Position numbers and translations under genes: made by a program. From contig NZ_JAUSWW010000001.1 in NCBI RefSeq assembly GCF_030815415.1, positions 3,906,001 to 3,970,000 of the forward strand: a stretch of DNA of 64,000 nt, read 5' to 3'. The DNA comes from Streptomyces canus. Its GTDB lineage: Bacteria > Actinomycetota > Actinomycetes > Streptomycetales > Streptomycetaceae. The first letter of the stretch is position 1. Every line of letters begins with the position of its first letter. Shown here in pieces: positions 8,234 to 16,005 of this stretch. Under the pieces are notes generated by a model that was not told where the DNA came from, did not search any database, and saw only the letters and a program-made list of their open reading frames with translations.

Positions 8234-8767
8234 CTAGTCGTCCTCGGTCTTGTCGGCGGCGGCGTCGGCGTCGTCTTCGAAGTAGGCGTCGAGGACGGCG
8301 TCCAGCTGCTCGTCCCACTCCTGGAAACGCGCCCGCGACGTGGCCTCGATCTCGATCGGGTACCAGCGCCGGTCCGGGGTGTGCACGGTGATCGTGTACC
8401 GCTTGCCGAAGCGCGGCGTCTCGGTCTCGACCGCGCCGATCTCGTCCCAGCGGAACTCGCACCGCTCCTCGTCGAGGCTCAGGCGCACGCCCTTGGCGTC
8501 GGCGACGATCTTCGCGCGGCGGTCGGACGCCTCGAAGACAGGGCCGTCCGCCGCGTCCGCCTCCGGCTCGTCGGGAGTGGGTTCCTCCTCGGTGTCGGCG
8601 GCCTCCTTCTTCGTGAGGGACACCTCCTCCGCGAGGGGCTCCTCGGCGTCCTCCGGCTCGACGTCCTCGGGCTCGCCGGACACGGGTGAGGTCAGCCCGG
8701 GGATGAAGGCCGGGTCGAACCCGGCGCCTTCCAGGGGCTTGCTGCTCGAACCTATGCGCTGCTCCAC
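8234..8767 (-). CDS. Hypothetical protein with acidic linker and PH-like domain
   Basis: 177 aa. Residues about 30-75 are a highly acidic Glu/Asp/Pro stretch, likely disordered; residues about 80-165 form a beta-rich domain (DRRAKIVADAKGVRL, CEFRWDEIGAV, then RARFQEWDEQLDAVLDAYF) closely resembling the domain in the gene at 2302. The tail is again Asp-rich. It has no signal peptide or membrane span. Function unknown; the paralogy suggests a common binding role. The downstream intergenic space is the dispersed repeat at 8180. Confidence 0.75.
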   Translation of the reverse strand: MEQRIGSSSKPLEGAGFDPAFIPGLTSPVSGEPEDVEPEDAEEPLAEEVSLTKKEAADTEEEPTPDEPEADAADGPVFEASDRRAKIVADAKGVRLSLDEERCEFRWDEIGAVETETPRFGKRYTITVHTPDRRWYPIEIEATSRARFQEWDEQLDAVLDAYFEDDADAAADKTEDD

Positions 8768-8842
8768 AGCGGGAAGTATGGCGGACGAAGCTGTGCCGTG
8801 GGGCGCCGGGGGCCGAGGTCGGCTGCTGGGAATGCCGAATCG

Positions 8843-8907
8843 GCGGATCTGTCCCCCACCGACGCACCGGCAACATGCGCATGTACCGCCGGTGGGGGGA
8901 CAGATCC
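8843..8907. terminator. Long inverted repeat downstream of the GntP gene
   Basis: Left arm 8843-8860 (CGGATCTGTCCCCCACCG) pairs with 8889-8907, which differs by one extra base; the loop contains the palindrome ATGCGCAT. An 18-bp stem is long enough to terminate GntP transcription arriving from the right, but it lacks a U-tract and sits 76 bases before the start of the next minus-strand gene, so it could also control that gene. Confidence 0.5.
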
Positions 8908-8926
8908 GTCGATCACCGTCTCCCGC

Positions 8927-10399
8927 CTACACGATCAGGCTGAGCACGGCCGCCATCACGAAGCCGACCACCGACAGGACCGTCTCCAGGACCGTCCAGG
9001 TCTTCAGCGTGTCCCGCTCGCTGATGCCGAAGTACTTGGCCACCATCCAGAAGCCTCCGTCGTTCACATGCGAGGCGAAGATCGAGCCCGCCGAGATGGC
9101 CATGATGACCAGGGCCACGAAGGCCTGGGAGTGGCCGCCCGCCGAGAGCAGGGGCGCCACGATGCCCGCCGTCGTCACGATCGCCACCGTCGCCGAGCCC
9201 TGGGCCACCCGCAGGACCACCGAGATCAGGTACGACAGGACGATCACCGGGAGGCCCACGTCGTTGAAGGTGTCCGAGAGCGCCTGGGCCACACCGCTCG
9301 CCTTGAGGATCGCACCGAAGACCCCGCCCGCACCCACGACAAGCAGGATGTTGCCGACCGGCTTGAGCGAGGCCGTCGAGACGGTCTCCAGGGACTTGCG
9401 GGACCAGCCGCGCCTCAGGCCCAGGAGGTAGTACGCGAGGAGCAGCGCGATCGTCAGGGCGACGAAGGGGCTGCCGAAGAACTCGATCACCGAGCGGCCC
9501 GTGGAGGGGTCCAGGGCGATCGAGGAGAAGGTGGCGGCGAGGATCAGAACCAGCGGGGTGCCGATGATGCCGAGGACCGTGCCCAGCGGGACCGGGTCCT
9601 CGCGGGGCTCCACGCCCTGCTCGCGCTGCTCGTTGACGACCGCGAGCCTGGCCTCCGCGGCCGCTTCCACCATGTCCTGCGGTACGGCCACGAAGATGCG
9701 CCGGCCGATCCACGCGGAGTACGCCCAGGCGGCCAGTACCGCCGGGATGCCGCAGACCACGCCCATCAGGATGACCCAGCCGAGGTCCACGTGGAGCAGT
9801 CCGGCCGCGGCCACCGGTCCGGGGTGCGGGGGCAGGAAGGCGTGGGTCATCGACAGACCGGCCAGGAGGGGGAGGCAGTAGAGCAGGATCGACCTGCCGC
9901 TGCGCTTCGCCGCCGCGTACACGATCGGGGCGAGGACGAAGATGCCCACGTCGAAGAAGACGGGGATGCCGAAGATGAGGCCGGTGAGGCCCATGGCGAG
10001 GGGCGCCCTCTTCTCACCGAAGAGGTTGAGGAGGCGGGACGCCAACACCTCGGCGCCGCCGCTGACTTCGAGGATCGCGCCGAGCATCGTGCCCAGGCCG
10101 ATGATGATCGCGACATGGCCGAGGATGCCGCCCATGCCGGACTCGATGGTGGAGACGGCGTCGGAGCGCTGGACCGTGCCGAAGAGTTCGGTGACCGAGA
10201 GGCCCGCGAGGAGGCCGACGGCTATGGAGACGGCGAGGAGGGCGACGAACGGCTGGAGTCTGACCTTGATGATCAGGAAGAGGAGGAGGGCAATGCCGAT
10301 GGCGGCGACGGTCAGCAGACCGGCCGTGCCGTCGATGAGGAGGAGCAGACCACCTGTGTGCGGGGGAGCTTCGGTGGTTGCGGCGAGCGGTTGGGACAT
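8927..10399 (-). CDS. GntP-family aldonate/gluconate permease
   Basis: 490 aa, about 12-14 transmembrane helices, with the GntP signatures GIPVFFDVGIFVLAPI and SMTHAFLPPHPGPVAAAG and a C-terminal HVNDGGFWMVAKYF block. The family imports gluconate and related sugar acids with protons. It is the last gene of a minus-strand block (kinase, IclR, RidA, GntP), 114 bases behind ridA, and shares the locus with a D-aminoacylase and a D-serine-dehydratase-like enzyme. That context suggests the substrate is an aldonic acid carrying an amino or N-acyl group, but sequence alone does not define it. Confidence 0.92.
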   Translation of the reverse strand: MSQPLAATTEAPPHTGGLLLLIDGTAGLLTVAAIGIALLLFLIIKVRLQPFVALLAVSIAVGLLAGLSVTELFGTVQRSDAVSTIESGMGGILGHVAIIIGLGTMLGAILEVSGGAEVLASRLLNLFGEKRAPLAMGLTGLIFGIPVFFDVGIFVLAPIVYAAAKRSGRSILLYCLPLLAGLSMTHAFLPPHPGPVAAAGLLHVDLGWVILMGVVCGIPAVLAAWAYSAWIGRRIFVAVPQDMVEAAAEARLAVVNEQREQGVEPREDPVPLGTVLGIIGTPLVLILAATFSSIALDPSTGRSVIEFFGSPFVALTIALLLAYYLLGLRRGWSRKSLETVSTASLKPVGNILLVVGAGGVFGAILKASGVAQALSDTFNDVGLPVIVLSYLISVVLRVAQGSATVAIVTTAGIVAPLLSAGGHSQAFVALVIMAISAGSIFASHVNDGGFWMVAKYFGISERDTLKTWTVLETVLSVVGFVMAAVLSLIV

Positions 10400-10513
10400 G
10401 GGGGTCCTCTGCTTGAGTGCATACAGCTTTCGGGCAGGGGGTATCGCGGCATGGCCACCCGTCGGGGGCCATGCCGTCCGCTTACGGCGTGCGGGAGTTG
10501 AGGGGGTGCGGGC

Positions 10514-10942
10514 TCAGCCGAGTACGGCGAGCGCGTCGATCTCGATGAGGAGTCCGGCGGGGAGGCCGACGTAGACCGTCGTGCGGGCGGCCGGGGGCGC
10601 GGTGAGGCCCTGCTCCTCGAAGTAGGTGTTGTAGATGCCGTTCATCTCGGCGAAGTGGTCGACGTCCGTGAGGTAGACGCGGATCATCATCACGTCGTCC
10701 CAGCTTGCACCGCCCTCCTCCAGGATCGCCTTGACGTTGGCGAGGGTCTGCAGGGTCTGCTCGCGCAGGGTGGGGCCGGCGGGCGTCGGGGGCTTGCCCT
10801 CCTCGGCGGGGAGGAAGCCGACCTGGCCGGCGACCTGGAGGATGTTGCCCTTGCGCACACCGTGCGAGAACTTCGCGGGCGGCGTGGTGTGGGTCCTGGG
10901 GGTGAGCGCGACCTTCTCGGCCTTCTCGGTCTTCTCGGTCAT
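10514..10942 (-). CDS. ridA: RidA-family enamine/imine deaminase
   Basis: 142 aa, a RidA/YjgF/UK114 protein with the family end motif VYVGLPAGLLIEIDALAV and the conserved arginine of ARTTV that contacts the substrate carboxylate. RidA trimers hydrolyse reactive 2-aminoacrylate-type enamines released by PLP dehydratases. That fits the PLP-dependent D-amino-acid dehydratase encoded at 13055. The start overlaps the IclR stop (ATGA, 10939-10942), so translation is probably coupled. An N-terminal extension rich in Lys and Glu precedes the domain. Confidence 0.9.
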   Translation of the reverse strand: MTEKTEKAEKVALTPRTHTTPPAKFSHGVRKGNILQVAGQVGFLPAEEGKPPTPAGPTLREQTLQTLANVKAILEEGGASWDDVMMIRVYLTDVDHFAEMNGIYNTYFEEQGLTAPPAARTTVYVGLPAGLLIEIDALAVLG

Positions 10943-11703
10943 GAGGTGGCTTCCTTGACGGGAGTTCTGCCGGAGTACTCGCCGCTGACGGTGTCCGCGG
11001 TACGGCGGACCAGCGGGAGCAGGGTGAGGAGTTCGTCGGCGGTGACGACGACGTTCGGGGCGGAGACCGACATCGCGGCCACGACCCTGCCGTCGGCGCC
11101 GCGGATCGGTGCGGCGACGCAGTTGATGGACTCCTCGTGGCCACCGAGGTCGGTGGCCCAGCCCTGTTCGCGCACGCGATCCAACTCCTTGAGGAAAGCG
11201 GGTGCGTTGGGGGTCGAACGGGACGTGTACATGGGGTACTCGAGCTTGTCCGCGAGGGTGCGGCGCTCGGACTCGTGGAGATCGGCGAGGAGCAGCTTGG
11301 CCACGGCCGCGACGGTGATCGCGACGGGTTTGCCGATCCGGGAGTACATCCTGACCGGGTAGCGGCTCTCGACCTTGTCGATGTAGAGGACTTCCTCCTC
11401 CTCGTACACGGCGAGGTGGACGGTGTGGCCGCACTGCTCGTTGAGGCGTACGAGGTGGGGGTGGGCGATCTCGCGGATGTCCAGGTTCTCCATCGCCTCC
11501 TGGGCCAGCGCGATGAGGCGGGCGCCGAGGCGGTAGCGCTGGTCGGACTGGCGGTAGACCATGCCGTGTTCGTGGAGCGTGCGCAGGAGCCGCAGTGCCG
11601 TGGACTTGTGGACGCCGAGGCGGTCGGCGACCTGCCCCAGGTCTGCGGGACCTTCTGCGAGCAACGGCAGGATGCTGAGCGCGCGGTCGACGGTCTGGCT
11701 CAT
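10939..11703 (-). CDS. IclR-family transcriptional regulator
   Basis: 254 aa. N-terminal winged helix-turn-helix (about residues 5-60; ADRLGVHKSTALRLLRTL) followed by the IclR GAF-like effector domain (about 75-245; GKPVAIT, WATDLGGHEESINCVAAPI, SVSAP). The family includes KdgR, which senses 2-keto-3-deoxygluconate. It is sandwiched between the kinase gene and ridA with 4-base ATGA overlaps on both sides, so it is co-expressed with the pathway it presumably controls. The likely operators lie in the divergent gap 12924-13054. Confidence 0.93.
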   Translation of the reverse strand: MSQTVDRALSILPLLAEGPADLGQVADRLGVHKSTALRLLRTLHEHGMVYRQSDQRYRLGARLIALAQEAMENLDIREIAHPHLVRLNEQCGHTVHLAVYEEEEVLYIDKVESRYPVRMYSRIGKPVAITVAAVAKLLLADLHESERRTLADKLEYPMYTSRSTPNAPAFLKELDRVREQGWATDLGGHEESINCVAAPIRGADGRVVAAMSVSAPNVVVTADELLTLLPLVRRTADTVSGEYSGRTPVKEATS

Positions 11704-12923
11704 GGAATGCGTACCTCCTCCGGGGCCTGCACGGCTTGCGTCCAGCCGGGGCCGAGTCGAAGTGTCCCCCAGGTGCCGTCGTCCACGGCCGCCAGACGGT
11801 CGAGGGTGTCGCGGGCGGGGGGTACGGCGAGGTCACCGCGGGTGGTGAGGGTGGCGGCAGCATGGAGATGTGCGGCCCGGAGACAGGCCTTCACGGAGAG
11901 ACCTCGCAGCATGCCGGAGAGAAACCCGGCAGCAAAGGCGTCCCCGGCACCGGTGGTGGCCACGACGTCGACGTCGAGGGCGGGAACAAAGGTGGGCGAG
12001 GAAGCCTCGCCTTGTGACTCCGGGTCGGTGCCCGACCTCAGGGGCGCGGGGAACTGCGCGACCAGCCCCCACCGGCCCGCAGCGCCACAACTACCCGCAC
12101 CCTGCGCGGACAAGGAAACCTCACCTTGGGACCCCGGCCCGCCACCCGCCCCCAGGGGCGCGGGGAACCGCGCGACCAGCCCCCTCCGGCCCGCAGCCGA
12201 CACGAATGCCGCGGCCCCCTTGGCCCCTTGCTTCACCACCAGCACGCCCGGCTCCGGCAGCAACTCCCGGATCGCCTCAGGTCCGCCCGTCACCCCCCAC
12301 GCCTCCTCCGCCTCGTCCTCCCCCACGAACACCACATCCGCCCGGCGTGCCAGTTCCCGCACCACCCCCGCCCCCTCGGCGTCCCGCCACAGGTCGGGCC
12401 GGTGGTTCACGTCGAAGGAGATCAGGGGGCGCCCCGCGCCAGGAGCCGTCAGCTCGTGCAGCAACCCCCGGCAGTCCTCGGACAACGCCGCGGTGATGCC
12501 CGTCAGATGCAGCACCCGCCCCGCCCGCACCGCCTCCAGATCCACGTTCTGCGCAGACATCGCCGACGCCGCCGACCCCGCCCGGTAGTAGGCGACCTCG
12601 TGCGCGTCCGTACCCCGCTCCCCCGCCGTACGGAAGTACACGCCCGTCGGCCGCGCCGGATCACGGCGTACGGCCGACACGTCCACGCCGTACGAACCGA
12701 CCGTCGCCACCAGATGGTCACCGAAGCCGTCCGCGCCCACCCGGCTCACCCACCGCACGGAGTGCCCCGCGGCGGCCAGCCCGCAGGCCAGGTTCGACTC
12801 GGCCCCGCCGATCCCCCGCTCGAACGACGGCACATCGGCGAGAGGGCCGGGCCGACTGGGCAGGAACGTGACCATGGACTCGCCGAGCGCGACGACATCC
12901 ACGATGTCGGGGGCGTTGGTCAC
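11700..12923 (-). CDS. PfkB-family sugar kinase (2-keto-3-deoxygluconate kinase type) with repeat-derived insert
   Basis: 407 aa ribokinase-fold kinase. It has an N-terminal GIGGAESNLACGLAAAG substrate block and a C-terminal TTGAGDAFAAGF anion-hole motif. The sequence best fits the KDG/fructokinase branch, which makes 2-keto-3-deoxy-6-phosphogluconate. Residues about 243-308, between KQGAKGAA and the GAGD motif, are an extra 66-aa segment encoded by two copies (38-codon period) of the dispersed repeat; typical family members are near 310-345 aa. The GTG at 12923 is chosen because GAGGAG precedes it; an ATG at 12962 is an alternative. It heads the minus-strand operon and overlaps iclR by 4 bases. 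Confidence 0.88.
   Translation of the reverse strand: MTNAPDIVDVVALGESMVTFLPSRPGPLADVPSFERGIGGAESNLACGLAAAGHSVRWVSRVGADGFGDHLVATVGSYGVDVSAVRRDPARPTGVYFRTAGERGTDAHEVAYYRAGSAASAMSAQNVDLEAVRAGRVLHLTGITAALSEDCRGLLHELTAPGAGRPLISFDVNHRPDLWRDAEGAGVVRELARRADVVFVGEDEAEEAWGVTGGPEAIRELLPEPGVLVVKQGAKGAAAFVSAAGRRGLVARFPAPLGAGGGPGSQGEVSLSAQGAGSCGAAGRWGLVAQFPAPLRSGTDPESQGEASSPTFVPALDVDVVATTGAGDAFAAGFLSGMLRGLSVKACLRAAHLHAAATLTTRGDLAVPPARDTLDRLAAVDDGTWGTLRLGPGWTQAVQAPEEVRIP
12001..12083 (-). repeat. Dispersed repeat copy inside the kinase gene (copy A)
   Basis: The core is GGGGCGCGGGGAACTGCGCG at 12041-12060 (inverted relative to 8203). The flanks match copy B at a constant offset of 114 bases, so both are read in the same frame, each giving a GLVA(Q/R)FPAPL peptide. 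Confidence 0.82.
12115..12197 (-). repeat. Dispersed repeat copy inside the kinase gene (copy B)
   Basis: Core at 12155-12174, one mismatch from copy A (GAACCGCGCG instead of GAACTGCGCG). The unit including flanks is about 83 bp, repeated after 114 bp; together the two copies explain the extra 66 residues of the kinase. Confidence 0.82.
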
Positions 12924-13054
12924 GATGGTCGTAGCTCCTCGGTCTCGGTCATGGGGGTCCATTGACCCTGCGTTGGCCGAGATGTTAGACAGCAGTAAGC
13001 GATATACGCAATGGACGTTGCAGCAAGCGCAACGCACCAGATCAGGGAGGCTCC
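12924..13054. promoter_or_regulatory. Divergent control region of the sugar-acid cluster
   Basis: It separates the kinase operon (minus) from the dehydratase operon (plus). It contains CGTTGC-N7-GCAACG (13016-13034), a dyad of a size typical for IclR-type sites, and a smaller GCG-ATATA-CGC dyad just upstream. AGGGAGG before 13055 is the ribosome-binding site of the plus gene. Binding by the IclR protein of this locus is an inference. Confidence 0.5.
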
Positions 13055-14332
13055 ATGACAGCCGACAGCCCCTCCGAAGCGCTCGCCCGCCTGGCAGAGG
13101 ACCGTGTCGATCACCGCTTCAAGGGCCTCCCCCCGGACGCCGACGGCCTCACCGTCGCCGAGCTCGCCGCCCAGCGCCGCAACCTCTTCACCGACGGCTT
13201 CACGACCCCCGTCCTGGCCCTCTCCGCCGAGCGCCTGGAGCACAATCTGCGGCTCATGGAGACCTACTCCGAACGGCACGGACTCGCGTTCGCCCCGCAC
13301 GGCAAGACCTCCATGGCACCCCAGCTTTTCCAGCGCCAGATCGAGCACGGGGCGTGGGGCATCACCCTCGCCGTGCCGCACCAGGTCCGCGTCGCCCGGG
13401 CCTTCGGCACGCAACGCGTCTTCCTCGCCAACGAACTCGTCGACCCGGCCGCGCTCCGGTGGATCTCCGCCGAGCTCGACTCCGACCCCGGCTTCCGACT
13501 CATCTGCTACGTCGACTCCGTACGCGGCGTCGAACTCATGGACGCGGCCCTGCGCGGAGCCGGCCGCCCCCTCGACGTGGTCGTCGAGCTCGCCGCCGGT
13601 GACGGCGCCCGTACCGGGGTCCGCACGGAGGCCGAGTGCGCCGCTGTCGCCGACGCCGTGGCCGCCGTACCGACCCTGCGGCTCGTCGGTGTCGCCGGGT
13701 ACGAGGGGGAGGTCCCGGACGCCGACCCCGAGCGTGTGCACGCCTGGCTGCGGCGGCTGGTCTCCCTCGCGGTCGCGTTCGACAAGGACGGGCGGTTCGG
13801 CGGCACGGACGAGGTCGTCGTCAGCGCGGGCGGCAGCGCCTGGTTCGACGCCGTCGCCGACGTGTTCGCGGAGATCCCCGAACTCTCCCTTCCGGTACTG
13901 AAGTTGCTGCGCTCCGGCGCGTACGTCTCGCACGACGACGGCCACTACCGGAAGATCACCCCCTTCAACCGGGTCCCGGAGGAGGGCGCCCTGGAACCGG
14001 CGTTCCGGCTGTGGACGCAGGTCGTCTCCCGGCCCTCCCCCGAGCAGGCCTTCGCCAACGCGGGCAAGCGGGACGCGGCCTACGACCTCCATCTGCCGTT
14101 CGCCCAGGTCGTACGGCGGGAGGGGGCCGAACGTCCCGCGGACGGCATCGAGGTGACCGGCCTGTCCGACCAGCACGCCTGGCTGCGCACCGGGGCCGAG
14201 GCCGATCTGGAGGTCGGTGACTGGCTCGGCCTGGGGCTGTCCCATCCGTGCACGTCCTTCGACAAGTGGCAGCTGATTCCGGTCGTCGAGGCGGACGGCA
14301 CGGTCGTCGACTACATCCGTACCTACTTCTGA
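13055..14332 (+). CDS. DSD1-type PLP-dependent D-amino-acid dehydratase/deaminase
   Basis: 425 aa, fold-type III (alanine-racemase-like barrel plus beta domain). The Schiff-base lysine is K84 in APHGKTSM, and a zinc site like that of D-serine dehydratase is formed by H397 and C399 in SHPCTSF. Known activities of this family are D-serine dehydratase, D-threonine aldolase and D-glucosaminate dehydratase (giving 2-keto-3-deoxygluconate plus ammonia). With a KDG-type kinase, RidA and an aldonate permease next door, D-glucosaminate is the most economical substrate guess. AGGGAGG precedes the ATG; the deacylase gene follows after 26 bases. Confidence 0.88.
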   Translation: MTADSPSEALARLAEDRVDHRFKGLPPDADGLTVAELAAQRRNLFTDGFTTPVLALSAERLEHNLRLMETYSERHGLAFAPHGKTSMAPQLFQRQIEHGAWGITLAVPHQVRVARAFGTQRVFLANELVDPAALRWISAELDSDPGFRLICYVDSVRGVELMDAALRGAGRPLDVVVELAAGDGARTGVRTEAECAAVADAVAAVPTLRLVGVAGYEGEVPDADPERVHAWLRRLVSLAVAFDKDGRFGGTDEVVVSAGGSAWFDAVADVFAEIPELSLPVLKLLRSGAYVSHDDGHYRKITPFNRVPEEGALEPAFRLWTQVVSRPSPEQAFANAGKRDAAYDLHLPFAQVVRREGAERPADGIEVTGLSDQHAWLRTGAEADLEVGDWLGLGLSHPCTSFDKWQLIPVVEADGTVVDYIRTYF

Positions 14333-14358
14333 ACCTGCTTCTGAGGGGGCTGTCGCCG

Positions 14359-16005
14359 ATGGAAGAGCTCGTCATCCGGGACGCGGACGTCGTGGACGGC
14401 AGCGGTGGGCCGTCGTACCGCGCGGACGTCGTGATCGACGGCGGCCGGATCGTCTCGATCGTCAAGGAGGCGGCCGACGCGGGCTGTCAACGTCCCATGG
14501 CCCGACGCAAGCTGGACGCGGAGGGGCTCGTCCTCTCCCCCGGCTTCATCGACATGCACGCCCACAGCGACCTCGCTCTCCTGCGCGACCCCGACCACAG
14601 CGCCAAGGCCGCGCAGGGGGTCACGCTCGAAGTCCTCGGCCAGGACGGGCTGTCGTACGCTCCCGTCGACGACCGCACCCTCGCGGAGGTCCGCCGGGCC
14701 ATCACCGGCTGGAACGGGTACGGCGACGACATCGACTTCGACTGGCGTTCGGTGGGCGAGTACCTCGACCGCCTGGACTTCGGTTTCGAAGGCCGGGGCA
14801 TCGCCGTCAACGCGGCCTATCTGATCCCCCAGGGCACCGTCCGCATGCTGGCCGTCGGCTGGGAGGACCGGGAAGCGACCCCTGAAGAGCTCGACCGGAT
14901 GCGGCAGTTGGTCGCCGAGGGCATGGAGCAGGGCGCGGTCGGCATGTCGTCGGGGCTCACCTACACGCCCGGCATGTACGCCAAGGACGCCGAACTCACC
15001 GAGCTGTGCCGGGTGGTGGCGTCGTACGGCGGCTACTACTGTCCGCACCACCGCTCGTACGGGGCCGGGGCCCTTGAGGCGTACGAGGAGATGGTCGCCC
15101 TGACCCAGGAGGCGGGCTGCCCCCTCCATCTCGCCCACGCCACCATGAACTTCGGCGTGAACAAGGGCCGGGCGCCCGAGCTGCTGGCTCTTCTCGACGA
15201 CGCGCTCGCGCAGGGCGCCGACATCAGCCTCGACACATACCCCTACACCCCCGGCTGCACCACCCTCGTGGCGATGCTGCCGAGTTGGGCGAGCGAGGGC
15301 GGACCGGAGCGGATCCTGGAGCGGCTCGCGGACGACGGGACGGCCGAGCGGATCCGGCACCACCTGGAGGTCATCGGCGCGGACGGCTGCCACGGGGTGC
15401 CCATCGAGTGGGACACGATCGAGATCTCGGGGGTCGGCGATCCGGCACTGGGCGACTTCGTCGGCCGTACGGTCCGGCAGTCCGCCGAGTCACGCGGCGA
15501 GACCCCCTGGACGACCGCGCGCCGCCTGCTCCTGCGGGACCGGCTCGGGACGACGATCCTCCAGCACGTGGGCCACGAGGAGAACGTCCGGCAGATCATG
15601 CGCCACCCGGCCCACACCGGCGGCTCGGACGGCATCCTGCAAGGAACGAAGCCGCACCCGCGCGCGTACGGCACCTTCCCGCACTATCTCGGCCGGTACG
15701 TCAGGGAGTTGGGCGTGCTGTCCCTGGAGGAGTGCGTGGCCCATCTGACCGGCCGCCCGGCGGCACGACTGCGCCTGCCGGACCGCGGGCTGGTGCGCGA
15801 GGGGTACCGGGCCGACCTGGTGCTCTTCGATCCGGCGACGGTGGCGGCGGGGTCGACGTACGAGAACCCCCGTACGCTCCCGACAGGCATCCCGCACGTC
15901 CTGATCGACGGCCGGTTCGTGATCGAGGACGGCCGACGGACGGACGTACTGGCGGGGCGGGCGATCCGTCGTAGTCCCGTACGACGGAACGCCACCCGTG
16001 CATGA
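14359..16005 (+). CDS. N-acyl-D-amino-acid deacylase (amidohydrolase)
   Basis: 548 aa, D-aminoacylase branch of the amidohydrolase superfamily: composite beta domain, then a TIM barrel with the metal motif HAH (H67, H69), PHHRSYG and LAHATMN histidine motifs, and a late GGSDG aspartate. The usual GNCG motif, whose cysteine is a zinc ligand in characterised D-aminoacylases, reads GQDG here, so metal coordination differs and substrate range may too. It would release a free D-amino (or 2-amino-aldonic) acid for the enzyme encoded upstream. GAGGGGG precedes the ATG. Its TGA abuts the stop of the convergent protease gene with no base between. Confidence 0.87.
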   Translation: MEELVIRDADVVDGSGGPSYRADVVIDGGRIVSIVKEAADAGCQRPMARRKLDAEGLVLSPGFIDMHAHSDLALLRDPDHSAKAAQGVTLEVLGQDGLSYAPVDDRTLAEVRRAITGWNGYGDDIDFDWRSVGEYLDRLDFGFEGRGIAVNAAYLIPQGTVRMLAVGWEDREATPEELDRMRQLVAEGMEQGAVGMSSGLTYTPGMYAKDAELTELCRVVASYGGYYCPHHRSYGAGALEAYEEMVALTQEAGCPLHLAHATMNFGVNKGRAPELLALLDDALAQGADISLDTYPYTPGCTTLVAMLPSWASEGGPERILERLADDGTAERIRHHLEVIGADGCHGVPIEWDTIEISGVGDPALGDFVGRTVRQSAESRGETPWTTARRLLLRDRLGTTILQHVGHEENVRQIMRHPAHTGGSDGILQGTKPHPRAYGTFPHYLGRYVRELGVLSLEECVAHLTGRPAARLRLPDRGLVREGYRADLVLFDPATVAAGSTYENPRTLPTGIPHVLIDGRFVIEDGRRTDVLAGRAIRRSPVRRNATRA

